64,000 nt of DNA from Tamarix chinensis (lineage: Eukaryota > Streptophyta > Magnoliopsida > Caryophyllales > Tamaricaceae): assembly GCA_030549775.1 (NCBI GenBank), contig CM060177.1, positions 67,695,638-67,759,637 of the forward strand, written 5' to 3'. The translations under genes were made by a program, and so were the position numbers. The stretch's first letter is position 1; every line of letters begins with the position of its first letter. Shown here in pieces: positions 10,691-22,800 of the stretch. The notes below the pieces were generated by a model. The model was not told the origin of the DNA. It saw nothing but the letters and a program-made list of their open reading frames with translations, and did not search any database.

Positions 10691-11698
10691 TGATGTAGGA
10701 AAAAAATTAAAGAATTAGCTTTCATAATTATAGAACCAATTATTCTTCATTTGGAAAGTATCTCCCACAAATTTGTAAACAATTAGATGGTTATTTTCCT
10801 AGAAATGTACGAAACAAGCAACTAAGTAACTACATACATGTGTAGGGTATGCATGGAAATGATGACCACATGCATGGGGAGTTTATCTTTTAACTTATTG
10901 AGCACTAATATTAATATTAGCTAATTAATTAATTAACTAGAGTTAGATAATAGATAAAGCATAAAGTTAGAATAAAAGTAGCATAATATCTTTTAGTTTC
11001 GAATCTTTTGAATTATGCTTTTAGCGAAGTGGTAGAATGGTTATAAACAGTTATAGAAAGCACGTTTATAAGTATAGAAGTTGAAGATCAATGTTGAAGT
11101 CAAATGCCTTGTTTAATTTTGTGTGAGTTTAATTTAAGTTAATTGAATCTGTGTGAACGATGTACCTTGAAAGTTTTAATCTCTTTGCTTGTGTGAATTA
11201 GAGATTAATTCATATCCTTTCTAATCTCCTTAATCCATACTTTTCTAACAATAATTATCATCCAAACCTCACTCTAACATGAAATAAATTACATCCCTAA
11301 CTCATTTTGGCATTCGAACAGCTAATTCTATCTCTCAAAACCCTAATATTTCCATCCAAACAAAATATCACCTTAACCCATCTATTCAAACTAAACCCTA
11401 ACCCTAATCCTAAACCTCGGCATCATCCTCCATCTAAAACCTAAAATTCAAATCCACATCATCATCTAGATATCATTATCGAATATTTATCTTAATTATT
11501 AAAGCACATTCAAATCAACACCATTAGTTAACCATCATCAACGAATCATAACTATTTGGTTCGAATGAAATTCTTCCTTAGTTCACCCTATTCAAATGTT
11601 CTTCTCATCCATAACTCATTTGAAAGCTTCTTCTAATTATTATCAATTAATCTAGCCTTATTATGACCAACAAAAACCACAATCCCAAACATATCTCA
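10691..11698 (+). repeat. G1 3' LTR
   Basis: It starts TGATGTAGGA and ends about ATATCTCA by alignment to the 5' LTR end. It carries AAACCCTAACCCTAATCC at about 11,392, matching the telobox block of the 5' LTR. Confidence 0.8.
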
Positions 11699-13359
11699 AT
11701 AGATTATAAACAAATACCCTAATATAATTATTAAGAAGAATTATTAGTGATATATTTAGAATAATTCTAAACCAACAAATTATTTGTTGAAAGAAATGCA
11801 ATCCTATAATCCAGAGCGATGATCACTAGGTATGATAATAACCTAACAAATCAAAGTGCTAGCCTCCTTACATCACATTAGAGAGATCATATGAGATCAA
11901 GTCATGTATAATAACTAACTTATTGGTATCACTTCACCAAGGTTGTAAATGTCATGATTCTAACTTGGATCAATTTGAGGCTTTAGATTGGACTGTTCAA
12001 TCTTTAAATACTACAAAAACATAAAATATGAAACTTATACACTTATACTTTTTAAAATAACTTATTATATGTTAAAAGAATATAAGAATTATACTATTAA
12101 GCTCTCATATAGCCACTAATTAAATTATAACAACTTACAAATAGTATAAATTGTTGACGCCATTATACATATCGAGAATTATATTAATTCATCAAAATTA
12201 GTATTAAATTATCAAATGAAACATGAAAAATACAAGTAGATTATGGATGGAGGGAACATACAACACATTGTAATCAAAATATACAATATTGTTTGCTTTA
12301 AGAAAATTTGACCAATATTGAAGATGGTGAATCTTAATGTATGCAACAATGAGAAAATATATATGGATTAATATTTTTTGTAAAGAGTGTATTACGCATA
12401 TTATATTTCCTTTAGCCCATTTTCAAGATATATTGCAAAATAATAGAGGGTTAATAGTCAAATGATTAAGAAATACATATAGGTGGATTAATAGTTTTTT
12501 TTTTCATTATTTCTAAACCACTAGGGTTTTTTTATTAGATTTAGTTCGTTTATTTCTATAATTGGAGGATTTTAGATCATATGGTATTTGTGATTTTATA
12601 ATCTCCAATGTTCTTTCTTTCCTTTTCTTACTTATGTATTTCATAATTTTGATTATGGTTAATGTAATTCTCATTATTGGTTTAATTAATTGGATTTGTT
12701 ATTTTGTGTAGTTTATTATAATTTTTTTATTTTGTTTATCTTTTTTAATTAAAGTTATGAACTGTATGTGTTTAGGTTAAATTTTTCCTTGTTTTATCAA
12801 CATGCTGGGATAGATTAGTATAGGGTAGGAGGACAATTAAAAGCTATGGGATGATTAATCATGGCATGTGAATTCAATTTAATTTGTAATTATACTTATG
12901 TTAGATTAATAAATCTATTTTAATGATCATTGGTTTAAGATTTGGACTTTATTATGTAGCTTGACTAATTGGTTAATTTAAGTTTTAATCATATGCTTGG
13001 ACATTATAATTAATCTATAATTTTCAACCTATACATTTGATATGGAAGATAATGAATTATTACTCTTTCACTATGCAAAACCTTTTATCTTTTGTTTTTG
13101 GGTAGAAAATTCTAGTTCCAAGATGTTAGAAATGCCAATTATGGATAGTGGTTTTTCGTGATACCTTGATATGTTGATTTTGATCTACTCGAAGATCAAC
13201 TAAATTCAATAAAGAAATCACTTAGTTTTCTCTAAAGAACAATCTTCAACTTCTCATGACAACGCTCACTTGATGAACAATAAAAAGAGACTCAAAAGTT
13301 AGTTCTCAATGGTTGTTTTATTATTAAATAGTTATTTTTTTATATTGTACAAGGCACCA

Positions 13360-13403
<44 letters not shown>

Positions 13404-15182
13404 TACAAGCCTAGCTCACAACTTATTAACCAAGGCCATCTAATTAGCCTAATTAACAAAGATTGAATAGAGAGTGCATGCCTATATTACATATATAATG
13501 GCCATAATTAAAAATTACAAATATTACAAAGAATACATAAAAAAAATAAAGCTACACAAAACCTTAAGCACGTAATACATTGAATAATCGTATGTAATAA
13601 AGATATGTGTCTTGTAGCCTTGTCTTCCATGGAACCTTATAATTTTTGTAATTTAATTATATTGTACACTATATATGCTTGGTGGATTGATCTTGCATAC
13701 ATATGTAATACCATCAAGAGTTACTTAAAAAAATAATAGAAGAATTAATATCTTCAAGAACTATTGGTACCCTCTCTAAGTATACTAACTCTAGTACTTT
13801 AATATTCGAAGGGTGAGATTACAATGCTTCTACATCATCACTTGCAACTAGAGAATAGATTGGTTAATTTCTAAAGAAATAAATTAATTTAATCTAGTTT
13901 ATTAATTTTTAGAATACACAATTTGAGATGACCAAAGTTATGGTTCGAGTTATCTTCTCCATAATCATTAATGTTGTTAGTAATTAAATCTAGAAATCTT
14001 ATCCTAGATTAATAATTGGTTAGAAATTAAATCACATGCAAACCTTGGTTTATTTGTATTAGGGGATTCTAGGAAGTGAATGTGTGCAAGCTTCTATTGG
14101 TTAACATTAAAAATACGACATAGCCATATTTATCAATGATCGGTTGATATCCTTATGCTGAATATGTCCTTTAACCTCTATTATCCCATTATTTCTATTC
14201 AATTATTATCTTAATTGTTATTTTATTCATTTAATTATTAGTAGTTAATTTCTAACTAGGTAACAACTAGGAGAATTTATTTGATAAAATAAGTGTATGA
14301 ATTAAATTACAATCTTTGTGGGATCAACCCCTACTCACAACTTATTATATATTTATATGTTAAGGGTTTAATTTAGAGTATTTACATCAACTCACTAGAG
14401 ATAAATTAACAAAAAATATAGTTATTATTTAGAACCAAAATTTCTATTTCAGAATTATAAGAATCCTCTATATAATTGTAGGAATGTACTATAGAATCAT
14501 AAGATTATAATGTGGGATTATAATATTCTATAATTATTTATTTAATTTTAGATTATACCTAGAATTATGGAACATTTTACAATTTATATATCGTATAACT
14601 ATAGAATCAAAGGATTGAATTTGGATATTAATAACTATGCATGTCAAAAAAATCACATAAACTAAGTCGTTTACAGATAACCTCAACACTAAATTCCATA
14701 AGTATGCATAACCCCTCTAAGGTTTGTGATTCTATATGAGTAGATATGAACTGTTTTATATGGAGGTCCAACTTCGAACTTGATGGTCAAACTAAGTGTA
14801 AGACCTTTCGTTGATACGACCATGCAGGGGCTACCTATAAATGCTCTCGGATTGACCGACTGACCTTATAGATCAATAGGAGTCCTTTCACCATGCTTCT
14901 TGAGAAATTTTTATAATTTTTTTTTTAAAATTCCCAAGGGGGTTAACAATCCTAAAAATTAATTCATGGCTAGCACACATAACTTTGGAGTTATTCGGAT
15001 GAATCACCAAAAATATGGTATACCATATTGATATAAGTAGCTAGATCAATCCTTATAACACTCTACTAACTTTAGGGTATTATACGAAGGCATTAGATCT
15101 CTTTCTAAACCTTAATTCTTTCACGATAGGTGAATAGTTTTTTATTTGAATAATTATTATTATTCCATAAAGGACACTAAGA
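11699..15182. other. AT-rich stretch without recognised genes
   Basis: I see no open frame with a recognisable protein. The block around 13,970-14,390 (ending with CTTTGTGGGATCAACCCC and an AT-rich run) reads like the untranslated leader seen upstream of gag in some plant gypsy groups. I cannot tie it to LTRs or coding sequence, so this is only a weak suggestion. A TA microsatellite lies at 13,363-13,398. Confidence 0.4.
13363..13398. repeat. (AT)18 microsatellite
   Basis: This is an uninterrupted AT dinucleotide run of 36 bases, typical of fast-evolving plant simple repeats. Confidence 0.95.
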
Positions 15183-17164
15183 TGTAATACACCAAAAAAA
15201 TCTATTTAGTACCACAATGGTTATCATAACTAATGCCTTCACAACTGAATACCTTCTCTTAAAATCTTTAAAAATGTCTCGAATATTATGTTGATATAAA
15301 ATATTATTTTTTGTTGTAAAGTTGTCTTGATATTCTAATAAAAATGGGAATTTTAGATGTAACAATTGATTGGTTTGTCTAACTAATTGACTAGTACACT
15401 AAGAGGTTGATAATTTTATTCTTGACAAATTAGTCAATCCATTTACTGAAACTGATCGATTGGTTGTCCTTGATTTCATATCCTTTTCTTATTTTTATTC
15501 AAATATATTTCTAATTAGAATATATTTTCACTAATGAGCATATTTTTGAGCTTTGGATTATTTTTACATTATTTAAACCATTTTATGATTTTATATAGCT
15601 AAGTTTCCCCAAAAAGTTTGATGTATATCTCTCCATCTCTCTTCTCCTTTGCATTTCTCTCTCTCATTTGGAAATTGAGCTATGAGCTTTCCTTCATTCC
15701 CATCCTTCCTCACTTACCAACCTTCTACAAATATTCCTTCCCTAACTACACTCAACCTCCTTCACGTCCTTAATTCTCTCACACTTGGTTTCCCACACTC
15801 AACCATACTAGTCTTTTCACTCTCTCTCTTATAGATGTAACCAGCTCTCCCTAATATGCACTCCATTTATGATTCATTTCACTTCTTACCATCTTCACTA
15901 TCATATAGTATCCCTTTCCTTTTTGGAAAATTTTCCAAGTCTTGAGTATTTTTTCATTTTCCCCTTTTTTCTTTTTTTGTTAGAAAATACAGGCTTGCCT
16001 ATTTTTTCCTTCACTCCCTTAATTTCAATATTATTCCTTATTTCTTCACATAATCTTATCTTTAGTTCAATGATGTTCCTTTTCATCATAAAAGGATTAG
16101 GGTTTGAGAAAGTTTGATGATCTTAATTTAATTTTCATTAGAATATTATTTTAGAGAAAATTTTGAGTTGCATTTCTATTCTTCTTCTTCATCTTCTAAT
16201 TTTATTTGATTTGAGTGATGTTTTAAAAAGGAATTTAAATGGTTTTGACATTTGATTCATTTAAGAAGTAATTTCTTGATAGATAGCCATCAAATGAGAG
16301 CTTTACGCGAGAAGAACTACTTCAAGGTAAATCATTTTTATCTTGAATATGAATGAGGTTTTTGCTGCTTTCTATGGTTTCATGTTCTTACTGTGTTTTG
16401 TGTTGAGAGTTGGCTATGTAAAAGCTAGAATTTGGGCATCTCATTAAGTCTCATATGAAATAAACTCTAATTTTATACGTGATTTGAATGTTGAAGCATG
16501 ACATTGTTTAAATGCTGACATTAACATATATCCATGTGATTATATCTGTGCATCATGTCTCTTTATGTATTTTATTTCATAGAGGAATGCTAGAATTAAT
16601 ATGGTAAATTTTTGTGCGGATATCATAAGTCTGAGCAATATTTTACTAACCTAATCAATTGGTTTGTTGAACCTAACAACTTGTTGTGTGAATAGTCATA
16701 TGGTTTGAAAATTTTGATACACTAGGTGTGAGATCAATAAATTAGTTCGATGACCAATTTGACTATATTTTATGAACAATCAATCTTTTTCCTAAATAAA
16801 AAAACTAGTGACCCTATGACCAAAGTGAATTGGTTTCTACTTAGACCCATTTAAATTGTTGGAGTAAGCCTATCGACAAGTTTTCTATGTATAATCAATT
16901 GGTGAGACCAAAAAGTTGATTGGTATGCTGGTGTTAGTTTTTTGGTTCACTTATGGTACAAATTTAGCAATCGACTGGCCAAAGGGATCGTTCAAGTGGT
17001 TTGACTATATTTTACTTTGTTTGTTGTTAATTGTATTTCTACTTTTTATCCTTTTATAATAATAATTACATTTATTTACAACATTTAAAATATGATTTCA
17101 ACCAATTTTTACCTTGGAATTAATAAGAGTCATAATGATGATATTTGGGAGTTGAATTAGATAA

Positions 17165-17360
17165 CGTTGTTATCATCTCTAAACACCTAATTGGTGGATT
17201 TTATTCCTTTTAATGTGTTTGGTGTTATCATTTGTAAACATCTAATTTCGATAAAAATGGAATTTAACTATATATGGTGTTATTTTTAGAAACACCCAAT
17301 TGGTGGGTTTTGTGCCTTTGTGTTTTTTGTTATCATTAAGAATATCCCAATTGGTTATTT
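17165..17360 (+). repeat. ~54-bp tandem unit in element A LTR
   Basis: Four diverged copies carry GTTATCAT(C/T)..TAAACACC(T)AATTGGT at about 17,170, 17,224, 17,279 and 17,330. Matching copies are present in the 3' LTR at 47,680-47,890, so the array predates the insertion. Confidence 0.65.
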
Positions 17361-17539
17361 GAATAATTAATCTACAACATTTGATATCACTTGATAGCTA
17401 ATCAATATGGAATAATATTTTGTTCAAGCCTTTACTTTAACTCATAAATAGAGGAATGGGAGTTAGTGGGTGGTTGACCGTGTGGTTAATCTTTTTCACT
17501 CAGTAGCTATATTCTTCTCTTATAGGTTATGGTCGATGG

Positions 17540-17900
17540 GGCAATATGTGCATATCATTAAGGTATAGGATTATGTTTTGGAAGGCCGACATGGTATCGA
17601 TGTCTAGTTTAGGTTGGTGAGGTATCCCAGTATATGCCACTTAGCACTTTATATTATATTATCCTAACTTTTTAGCCCTTGTGGTAGCATCCTCAAAGGT
17701 GGGGTAGGTGAGGTATCTCAATACAAGTCCCCTTGATGTACTTTAATCACATGTGGTGGGTGTGGTATCCAGATTTGTGTCAACCATTGCAATGGGTGCA
17801 CTTAATGTGTTGTGGGTGTTGTATCCTTGGTGTAAAACCCCTTCGACTTTTCCTTACCCTGTATTGTGGCAATGGCATCCCATTATGTTTATTTGTTGTC
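17540..17900 (+). repeat. GTGGTATCC-type repeat block in element A LTR
   Basis: Short diverged tandem units contain GAGGTATCCC, GTGGTAGCATCC, GAGGTATCTC, GTGGTATCC and GTTGTATCC at spacings of 50-100 bases. The counterpart in the 3' LTR is 48,060-48,300. The position and wording resemble the minus-strand reading of the 49-bp array in solo LTR E. Confidence 0.55.
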
Positions 17901-18743
17901 AAAACTTTTGTTCATGGTGGAGAACTTAGTGTATTTCAACAAAATATTTTCAGAATAAAAAATTATTTGATCATTTAAGGAAAAGTTATAATATGGTTTA
18001 CCTTATGTGGATTATGATGCATTTACAATATTACTATTCCTCCATGATTTCAATACATGCATGCCTTTTCATGTTATTACCATTAGCCTTAGTGATAATT
18101 TACATTTTTATGCTCATCACCATGTAAATAGTGACTTCAGTGTGCTACATGAACCTTACCATTCTTTAGTTATTTTTTTACTACTACCTCATTATACTAA
18201 TATTACACTTCTATTGTTGATGTGGTGATTTAGCTCTTGCTCTCAAAAGTAAAGGATGATTTGTAGGGGTATGATTCACAGTAATAATATGCTAAGGGTG
18301 ATGATGTGGGTCAGCAGTTCACTATTGCTTGGGGTTGGAGATTTATATTTATTCTTATTGAGTAGAGTTATTTTGCCCTGTATGTTGAGAAGTTTTTATT
18401 TTTTGTTTATTTAAACTCTTGGTTTTGATTCCCTGTATTTATATTTTTTAAACATTAATACCCCATATTTTACAAAAATGTTGAATGAAAGTTAAGATAG
18501 TTTTGGGGCAATCGATTTAAATTTAGTATTGTGATTTGGCTCGATTTTGTTATATTTGGAATAAGGTTGGAAAATGATATTTATTAAGTTTTTTAGGTGA
18601 ACCAATCAATTGGTTAAATGAACAAATCAATTGGTTCATCACTTCATTAAAACGAGTTTTCTTCACTAAATTAATTAATTGATAAGGCTAATCAATTGAA
18701 TGATTGGGGGAGTCAATTGAGTTGTTTGTGTAACAATCGATAG

Positions 18744-18756
18744 ATAAGCCTAAACC
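18744..18756. repeat. LINE-2 target-site duplication, left copy
   Basis: ATAAGCCTAAACC is identical to 29,024-29,036. It flanks the LINE-2 insertion inside solo LTR D. Confidence 0.85.
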
Positions 18757-18989
18757 TAGGAAATGGTAAATATATTAACATAAATTTACAAGTGCACGAG
18801 GCATACCCCGGTTACAACCAAAAAATGAGGGTTAACCCCAGGGCCAAACATGGCCATTGATTCAGTCCCTGAGATACAAGCATGACAGGGAGCAAAAATA
18901 CAGAATTCGAAAGTTTACACCATAATACATAGGATGACCAGCTCACATCCTATAAGAAGTTCCTAGTTTCCTCTTCAAAATACAATGCA

Positions 18990-20022
18990 CTAAATACATA
19001 CTTTTGGGCTTAGACAATGATGCTTTTAGGATCAAGAATGTTGTCTTCATGTAAACCTATATTTCTGTTCTTCCAAATGAGGTACACAAGGACTCCCAAA
19101 GCCACGACTCTAGCTTTCCAGAGTTTGTGATGTTTGAGCCCATTTCTATGTATGATTCTCATGGCACTGTAATGGGTGGTGGATCCCCTTCAAATCCCTA
19201 GCCAGTTTTTGATTTCCTCCCAGATATGCTTGGTTTTGATACATTCAAAAAATAAGTGCTCATGGGTCTCTAGCTTGTCTTGACAAAACACACATTGTTT
19301 AGGTCCTGTCAAGTAGAGCAGCCTATCTTTAGTGTAGAGTCTGTGCTTGAGAGCTAGCCAAAGGATGAAGGAATATCTTTTGGTATTGTTTTGTTGCCAC
19401 ACAAACCTGTGAGGTTTCCACTTTACTACTTTGTCTCGAAAATGGTTGTAAGCAAGATTTGTGGAAAATCCTCTTCCCATCTTCCAAGAATTGAGCAGGA
19501 CTTTGACTTGATGAGGAGAACCCGTCTGCTACACCAGGTCTAAAACAATCTGGCTTAGAGATCTCATGAAATGGGAAGTATCATGTTCGGGGGTGAAAAC
19601 TTCCAGACCTGAGGAGCTCAAATACTGTGAGTGGATGCACTTGGTCCAAAGAGTTTCTTTTTCATTCTGTAATGCCCATATATATTTGCTGAGAAAAGAT
19701 GAATTCCAAGCTTGGAGATTTCTAATACCAAGACCTCCCTCCTTTTTTGGCATGCAAAGTGTTGTCCAAGCCACAGTGGGGATTTGCCTTGCCAAATGAA
19801 ATTTCTGCAAAGGGAGGTGATACGGCTGATTACCACTTTTGGGATAGCAAATATGGAGAACCAGAAACCAAGCAGACCCTGTACCATAGAGTTAATAATT
19901 TCCAATCTTCCTACATATGATAGGAAGTTGTCCTTCCACATGCCCAGTTCATCACAAATGCTATCGATCAGTTGTTCATAGTTAATTGCTCTTAGTTTGC
20001 AAGGATTTAAAGGCACCCCCAA
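18990..20022 (-). pseudogene. LINE-2 ORF2, thumb, zf-RVT zinc-binding domain and tail
   Basis: The first part (20,022-19,618) has MGVPLNPCKLRAINYEQLID and the SYVGRLEIINSMVQG block. A frameshift leads to CMPKKEGGLGIRNLQAWNSS (19,810-19,529). The zinc domain (19,480-19,190) keeps CVFCQDKLETHEHLFFEC. A TGA after NWLGI (19,190) is probably CGA to TGA, since the same frame continues with AMRIIHRNGLKHH and VYLIWKNRNIG to about 18,990, where LINE-1a has the equivalent tail. Confidence 0.8.
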
Positions 20023-20683
20023 TTATCTGAAGGGAAACCTACCTACAGGCATGTTCGTGATTCTGGTCAGTGCAGTATGAGACTGAGCATTAATACCTAC
20101 CATGAACAAAAAAGATTTCTGGGGTTGACAGACATCCCAGAGCAACTGCTGAAATGTTCCAGCCCCTGCATTAAGATTTTGACAAAATGAACATCCCCTT
20201 TACAAAAGAGGATGAGATCATCTGCAAATGCCAAGTGGGTGAGGCCCATATGCCTACATTTTGAGTGGTATGTAAACCCCTTGGTATCTACCAGGTGCTT
20301 CATTAGCCTATTGAAATATTCCATACACAGAAAAAATAGATAGGGGGAAATGGGATCCCCTTGTCTCAAGCCTCTTGCTCCCTTGAAAAAACCAAACATA
20401 TTACCATTAAGCTTCAATGAGAATATTGTTGTTGGGACGCATTCCATCAGCAAATTTATAAACTCCATTGGAAAGTTGAAAGCCTTCAGTAGTTGATATA
20501 AGAATCCCCAAGAGAGGGTGTCATATGCTTTCCTGAGGTCAACTTTAATCATGCATTTTGGGGAAATTCTTTTCCTGTTGTATTCTTTCAGGAGCTCCTA
20601 CACTAGGAGGATGTTCTCAATCATCAACCTTCCTTTGATAAAGGCCCCTTGCTCAGGGTTGATAAGTTGTTCAAGGACCTCAG
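20023..20683 (-). pseudogene. LINE-2 ORF2, RT palm with FADD box (downstream of LTR E)
   Basis: After the E insertion the frame continues with QLINPEQGAFIKGR and then the best open segment (20,552-20,097): MIKVDLRKAYDTLSW (first catalytic Asp), GLRQGDPISPYLFFLCMEY (template grip) and LAFADDLILFCKGD (FADD catalytic box, about 20,215). All core RT motifs seen here are intact. One or more stops lie between 20,683 and 20,552, and a break follows at 20,097. Confidence 0.85.
20679..20683. repeat. LTR E target-site duplication, left (CTCAG)
   Basis: CTCAG is identical to 25,536-25,540. Removing E and one copy rejoins the LINE-2 RT frame exactly. Confidence 0.9.
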
Positions 20684-21114
20684 TGTAACACCCCAAAATT
20701 CACTAATTTTTTTTTTCTTAAAAGCGGAAGCAATTAAATTAGAAGCACTGAAAACCTGTGAATTCTGGAAATGTTACCGCCACACTAAGTACCAGACCGG
20801 TTCTCTCCGACCGTTCCAGTACCAAGTGCTAAGGCTAAGAAAAGAAATAATCAATACAATTCAATTTCCAAATAAGCATTAAACGGTTGTAAAACAAAAT
20901 CAGAGTACGCATCAAGAAATGTAATTCATTTCCAAAAGAGAATTAAACTTACAACCGATAAAAGATTAACAAAAAGAATTAGAGTCATATAAAGACTATA
21001 ATATGGCCACAACTCTCTTGAATCTCGAGCCAAACATGCTCAACATTCAGCCCCAACTGATGTCTCGCCCACCTGCACAAATCAGAAGGGCATACTACTC
21101 GTAGGAATGAGCAG

Positions 21115-21151
21115 CACCCATAAAAAGGGTGATCAGTACGCTACGTACTGA
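21115..21151 (-). other. Twin hairpins in LTR E
   Basis: The first hairpin is CACCC-ATAAAAA-GGGTG (21,115-21,131). Two bases... the second, TCAGTACG-CTA-CGTACTGA (21,133-21,151), follows one base later with a perfect 8-bp stem. Both have counterparts in solo LTR B at the same distance (~430-460 bases) from the same LTR end. The likely location is the R/U5 side of the LTR; a role in RNA folding, 3'-end formation or packaging is inference. Confidence 0.65.
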
Positions 21152-21366
21152 GTAAGGTAACCGAGTACTAAGGCCAACACATAAGCACATAAAATCATGC
21201 ATAATAATAAAAGGACATAACCATCATCATGTCATAATATCGACCAATCATTCAGGTACATACATAAAGGCCCAATCATAGTCCAGATTAATTACTTAAT
21301 TAATCTTTTATCAGAATTCGATACACATCATATCTTTTTATCAAATCCATGCGGAAACGGAAGCCC

Positions 21367-21715
21367 CCACTATTATAGCCGGTGGATCGGAGGCGCATAG
21401 GGTGTCACACCCTAACCACTATTATAGCCGGTGGATCGGATACACATAGGACTACGCGTCCTAACCACTATTCCTAACAGGTGGATCGGTTGGCTCCGGC
21501 ACGCATGGTGTTCCATTGTAATTAATTAGTATCTTTTAGGCATTTTAGCAAAACTCTAGTTTGCGGTTGTTGAGCTCGGGAACCCCCACTATTATAACCG
21601 GTGGATCGGTTACGCATTGGACATCATGTCCTAACCACTATTATAGCCGGTGGATCGGTCACACATAGGGTAAACACCCTAACCACTATTCCGAACCGGT
21701 GGATCGGTTGGTCCC
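21367..21715. repeat. 49-bp tandem repeat in two triplets (higher-order unit ~219 bp) in LTR E
   Basis: The core CCACTATTATAGCCGGTGGA occurs, with variants, at 21,367, 21,416, 21,465, 21,586, 21,635 and 21,683, i.e. period 49 (last 48), with the second triplet 219 bases after the first. Four of the spacers contain a perfect or near-perfect stem-loop of differing sequence ending in CCTAACCACT: TAGGGTG/CACCCTA, TAGGAC/GTCCTA, GGACA/TGTCC and TAGGGT/ACCCTA. Confidence 0.85.
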
Positions 21716-22159
21716 GTCTCAACGATCTTCCACTTTAAGTAATTAGTGTCTTAAGTATTTTATTCCAAGCTTTCACCATAGACATGCACGAATCTTTCCT
21801 TTCAACACATATCCCCCAAGTCCACTCCATATCTCAATCTAGGGTTATCCCGAAACCCTAATTCAGGCCTCAGTGGCCCATCTCACTCCACCTCACACAA
21901 CCCAAATCATTTTAACACTCCACACACCATAACTCATAAATAACATCCTCATAATTACACTTTAATTCCCAAGTGTATATGATACCACCAAGGATCCCAA
22001 CAACCACAACAAACCCTAACTCAGTTTCCTACGTACCCATATAATGCTCCATGTACTATTTCCATCCAAAGTATTCAACCCCTCAACAACGCTTATATTA
22101 CTTTCCTCACAATCCCAAATCAACGTTCATACACAAATTTCACTCCCATGCATCCATTA

Positions 22160-22310
22160 TACGTCCCATGCCAATCCTTAATACCATGATGTAACCATTA
22201 ATACCACCATGCAACCCTAATACCACCATGAAATCATTAATACCACCATACAAACCCTAATACCACCATGCAACTATTAAAACCATCATGTAAACCTTAA
22301 TACCTTCGTT
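22160..22310. repeat. 19-20-bp minisatellite in LTR E
   Basis: TACCACCATG-type units recur at about 22,182, 22,202, 22,221, 22,241, 22,261 and 22,281 with TAA(T)-rich joins. Confidence 0.75.
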
Positions 22311-22324
22311 ATACAGAACCCTAA

Positions 22325-22430
22325 ATTCAACCCACATAACCCAAAGATTCATTCATACCAAACCCTAGATTCAAACCATATACAACCCAAAGATTCATTC
22401 ACACAAAACCCTAAATTCAATCCATACCAA
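22325..22430. repeat. 46-bp repeat, two copies, in LTR E
   Basis: CCCAAAGATTCATTCA at 22,340 and again at 22,386, each followed by an AACCCTAGATTCAA or AACCCTAAATTCAA block. Confidence 0.65.
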
Positions 22431-22504
22431 CACAAATATTCAAATCATATAAAACCCAAAGATTTTTCCACATAATACAATTGATTAGATTCTCCCCTTT
22501 CATA

Positions 22505-22800
22505 ACCACAAATTATATTCTCCCATACAAGACTATAAGTTAGATTCTCCCACATAAAATCATAAATTAGAATCTCCCAAGCAAAACCATAATTTGGATT
22601 AATTGGATTCCTCAAAATAAATCATAAGTTAGATTCTCCCAATCAAATCATAAATTAGGTTCTCCCATATAATGTCATAAATTACATTCTCCCCAAATAA
22701 CGTCTTACATTAGATTCTCCCTAACAAACCATAAATTCAATTCCCCCATATAACATCATAAATTATATTGTCTCCCACAAAACCATACAAAACCAGAAGT
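22505..22800. repeat. ~26-bp minisatellite in LTR E
   Basis: Units of CATAAATTAGATTCTCCCA recur with period 26-28: starts near 22,507, 22,533, 22,561, 22,588, 22,623, 22,649, 22,675, 22,703, 22,730 and 22,756. Confidence 0.75.

Larger units (their letters stand above)
6462..11698 (+). mobile_element. Gypsy element G1: complete but degenerate Ty3/gypsy retrotransposon
   Basis: Two direct repeats of about 1 kb (6,462-7,466 and 10,691-11,698) both begin TGATGTAGGA and share long matches, for example GAGCACTAATATTAATATTA and the ATTAGCTAATTAATTAATTA block. A degenerate initiator-Met PBS follows the first (7,471-7,483) and a purine tract precedes the second. Gag, RT, RNase H and pol C-terminal traces lie between them in the sense direction. 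The 5-bp flanks (ATTAA left; ATAGA right) are not a clean target duplication. LTR identity by eye is well below that of element C, so this insertion is older than C. Confidence 0.85.
15183..18529 (+). repeat. Element A 5' LTR, main part
   Basis: It begins TGTAATACACC and runs to the TAGTA target of solo LTR D (18,524-18,528). Inside are pyrimidine-rich sequence at 15,620-16,030, a ~54-bp tandem unit (17,165-17,360), and a GTGGTATC-type repeat block (17,540-17,900). Open frames here (for example 15,869-16,117, a hydrophobic 82-codon frame) look like chance frames in pyrimidine-rich LTR DNA. Confidence 0.75.

Noticed and set aside
11020..11045. TAGCGAAGTGGTAGAATGG, resembling a tRNA A-box
   Set aside because: No B-box, acceptor or anticodon stem follows at tRNA spacing, and the equivalent site in G1's other LTR is not conserved.
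14280..14345. Leader-like block of an additional gypsy group
   Set aside because: The wording is suggestive but no LTR, PBS or coding sequence accompanies it, so it was not called as an element.
15869..16117. Hydrophobic 82-codon frame resembling a small membrane protein
   Set aside because: It lies in the pyrimidine-rich part of element A's LTR and is not preserved in the matching zone of the 3' LTR.
21360..21720. Regularly spaced repeat in LTR E as a CRISPR-like array
   Set aside because: The 49-bp units are contiguous tandem repeats within a plant LTR with related spacers; there are no cas genes and no unique spacers.
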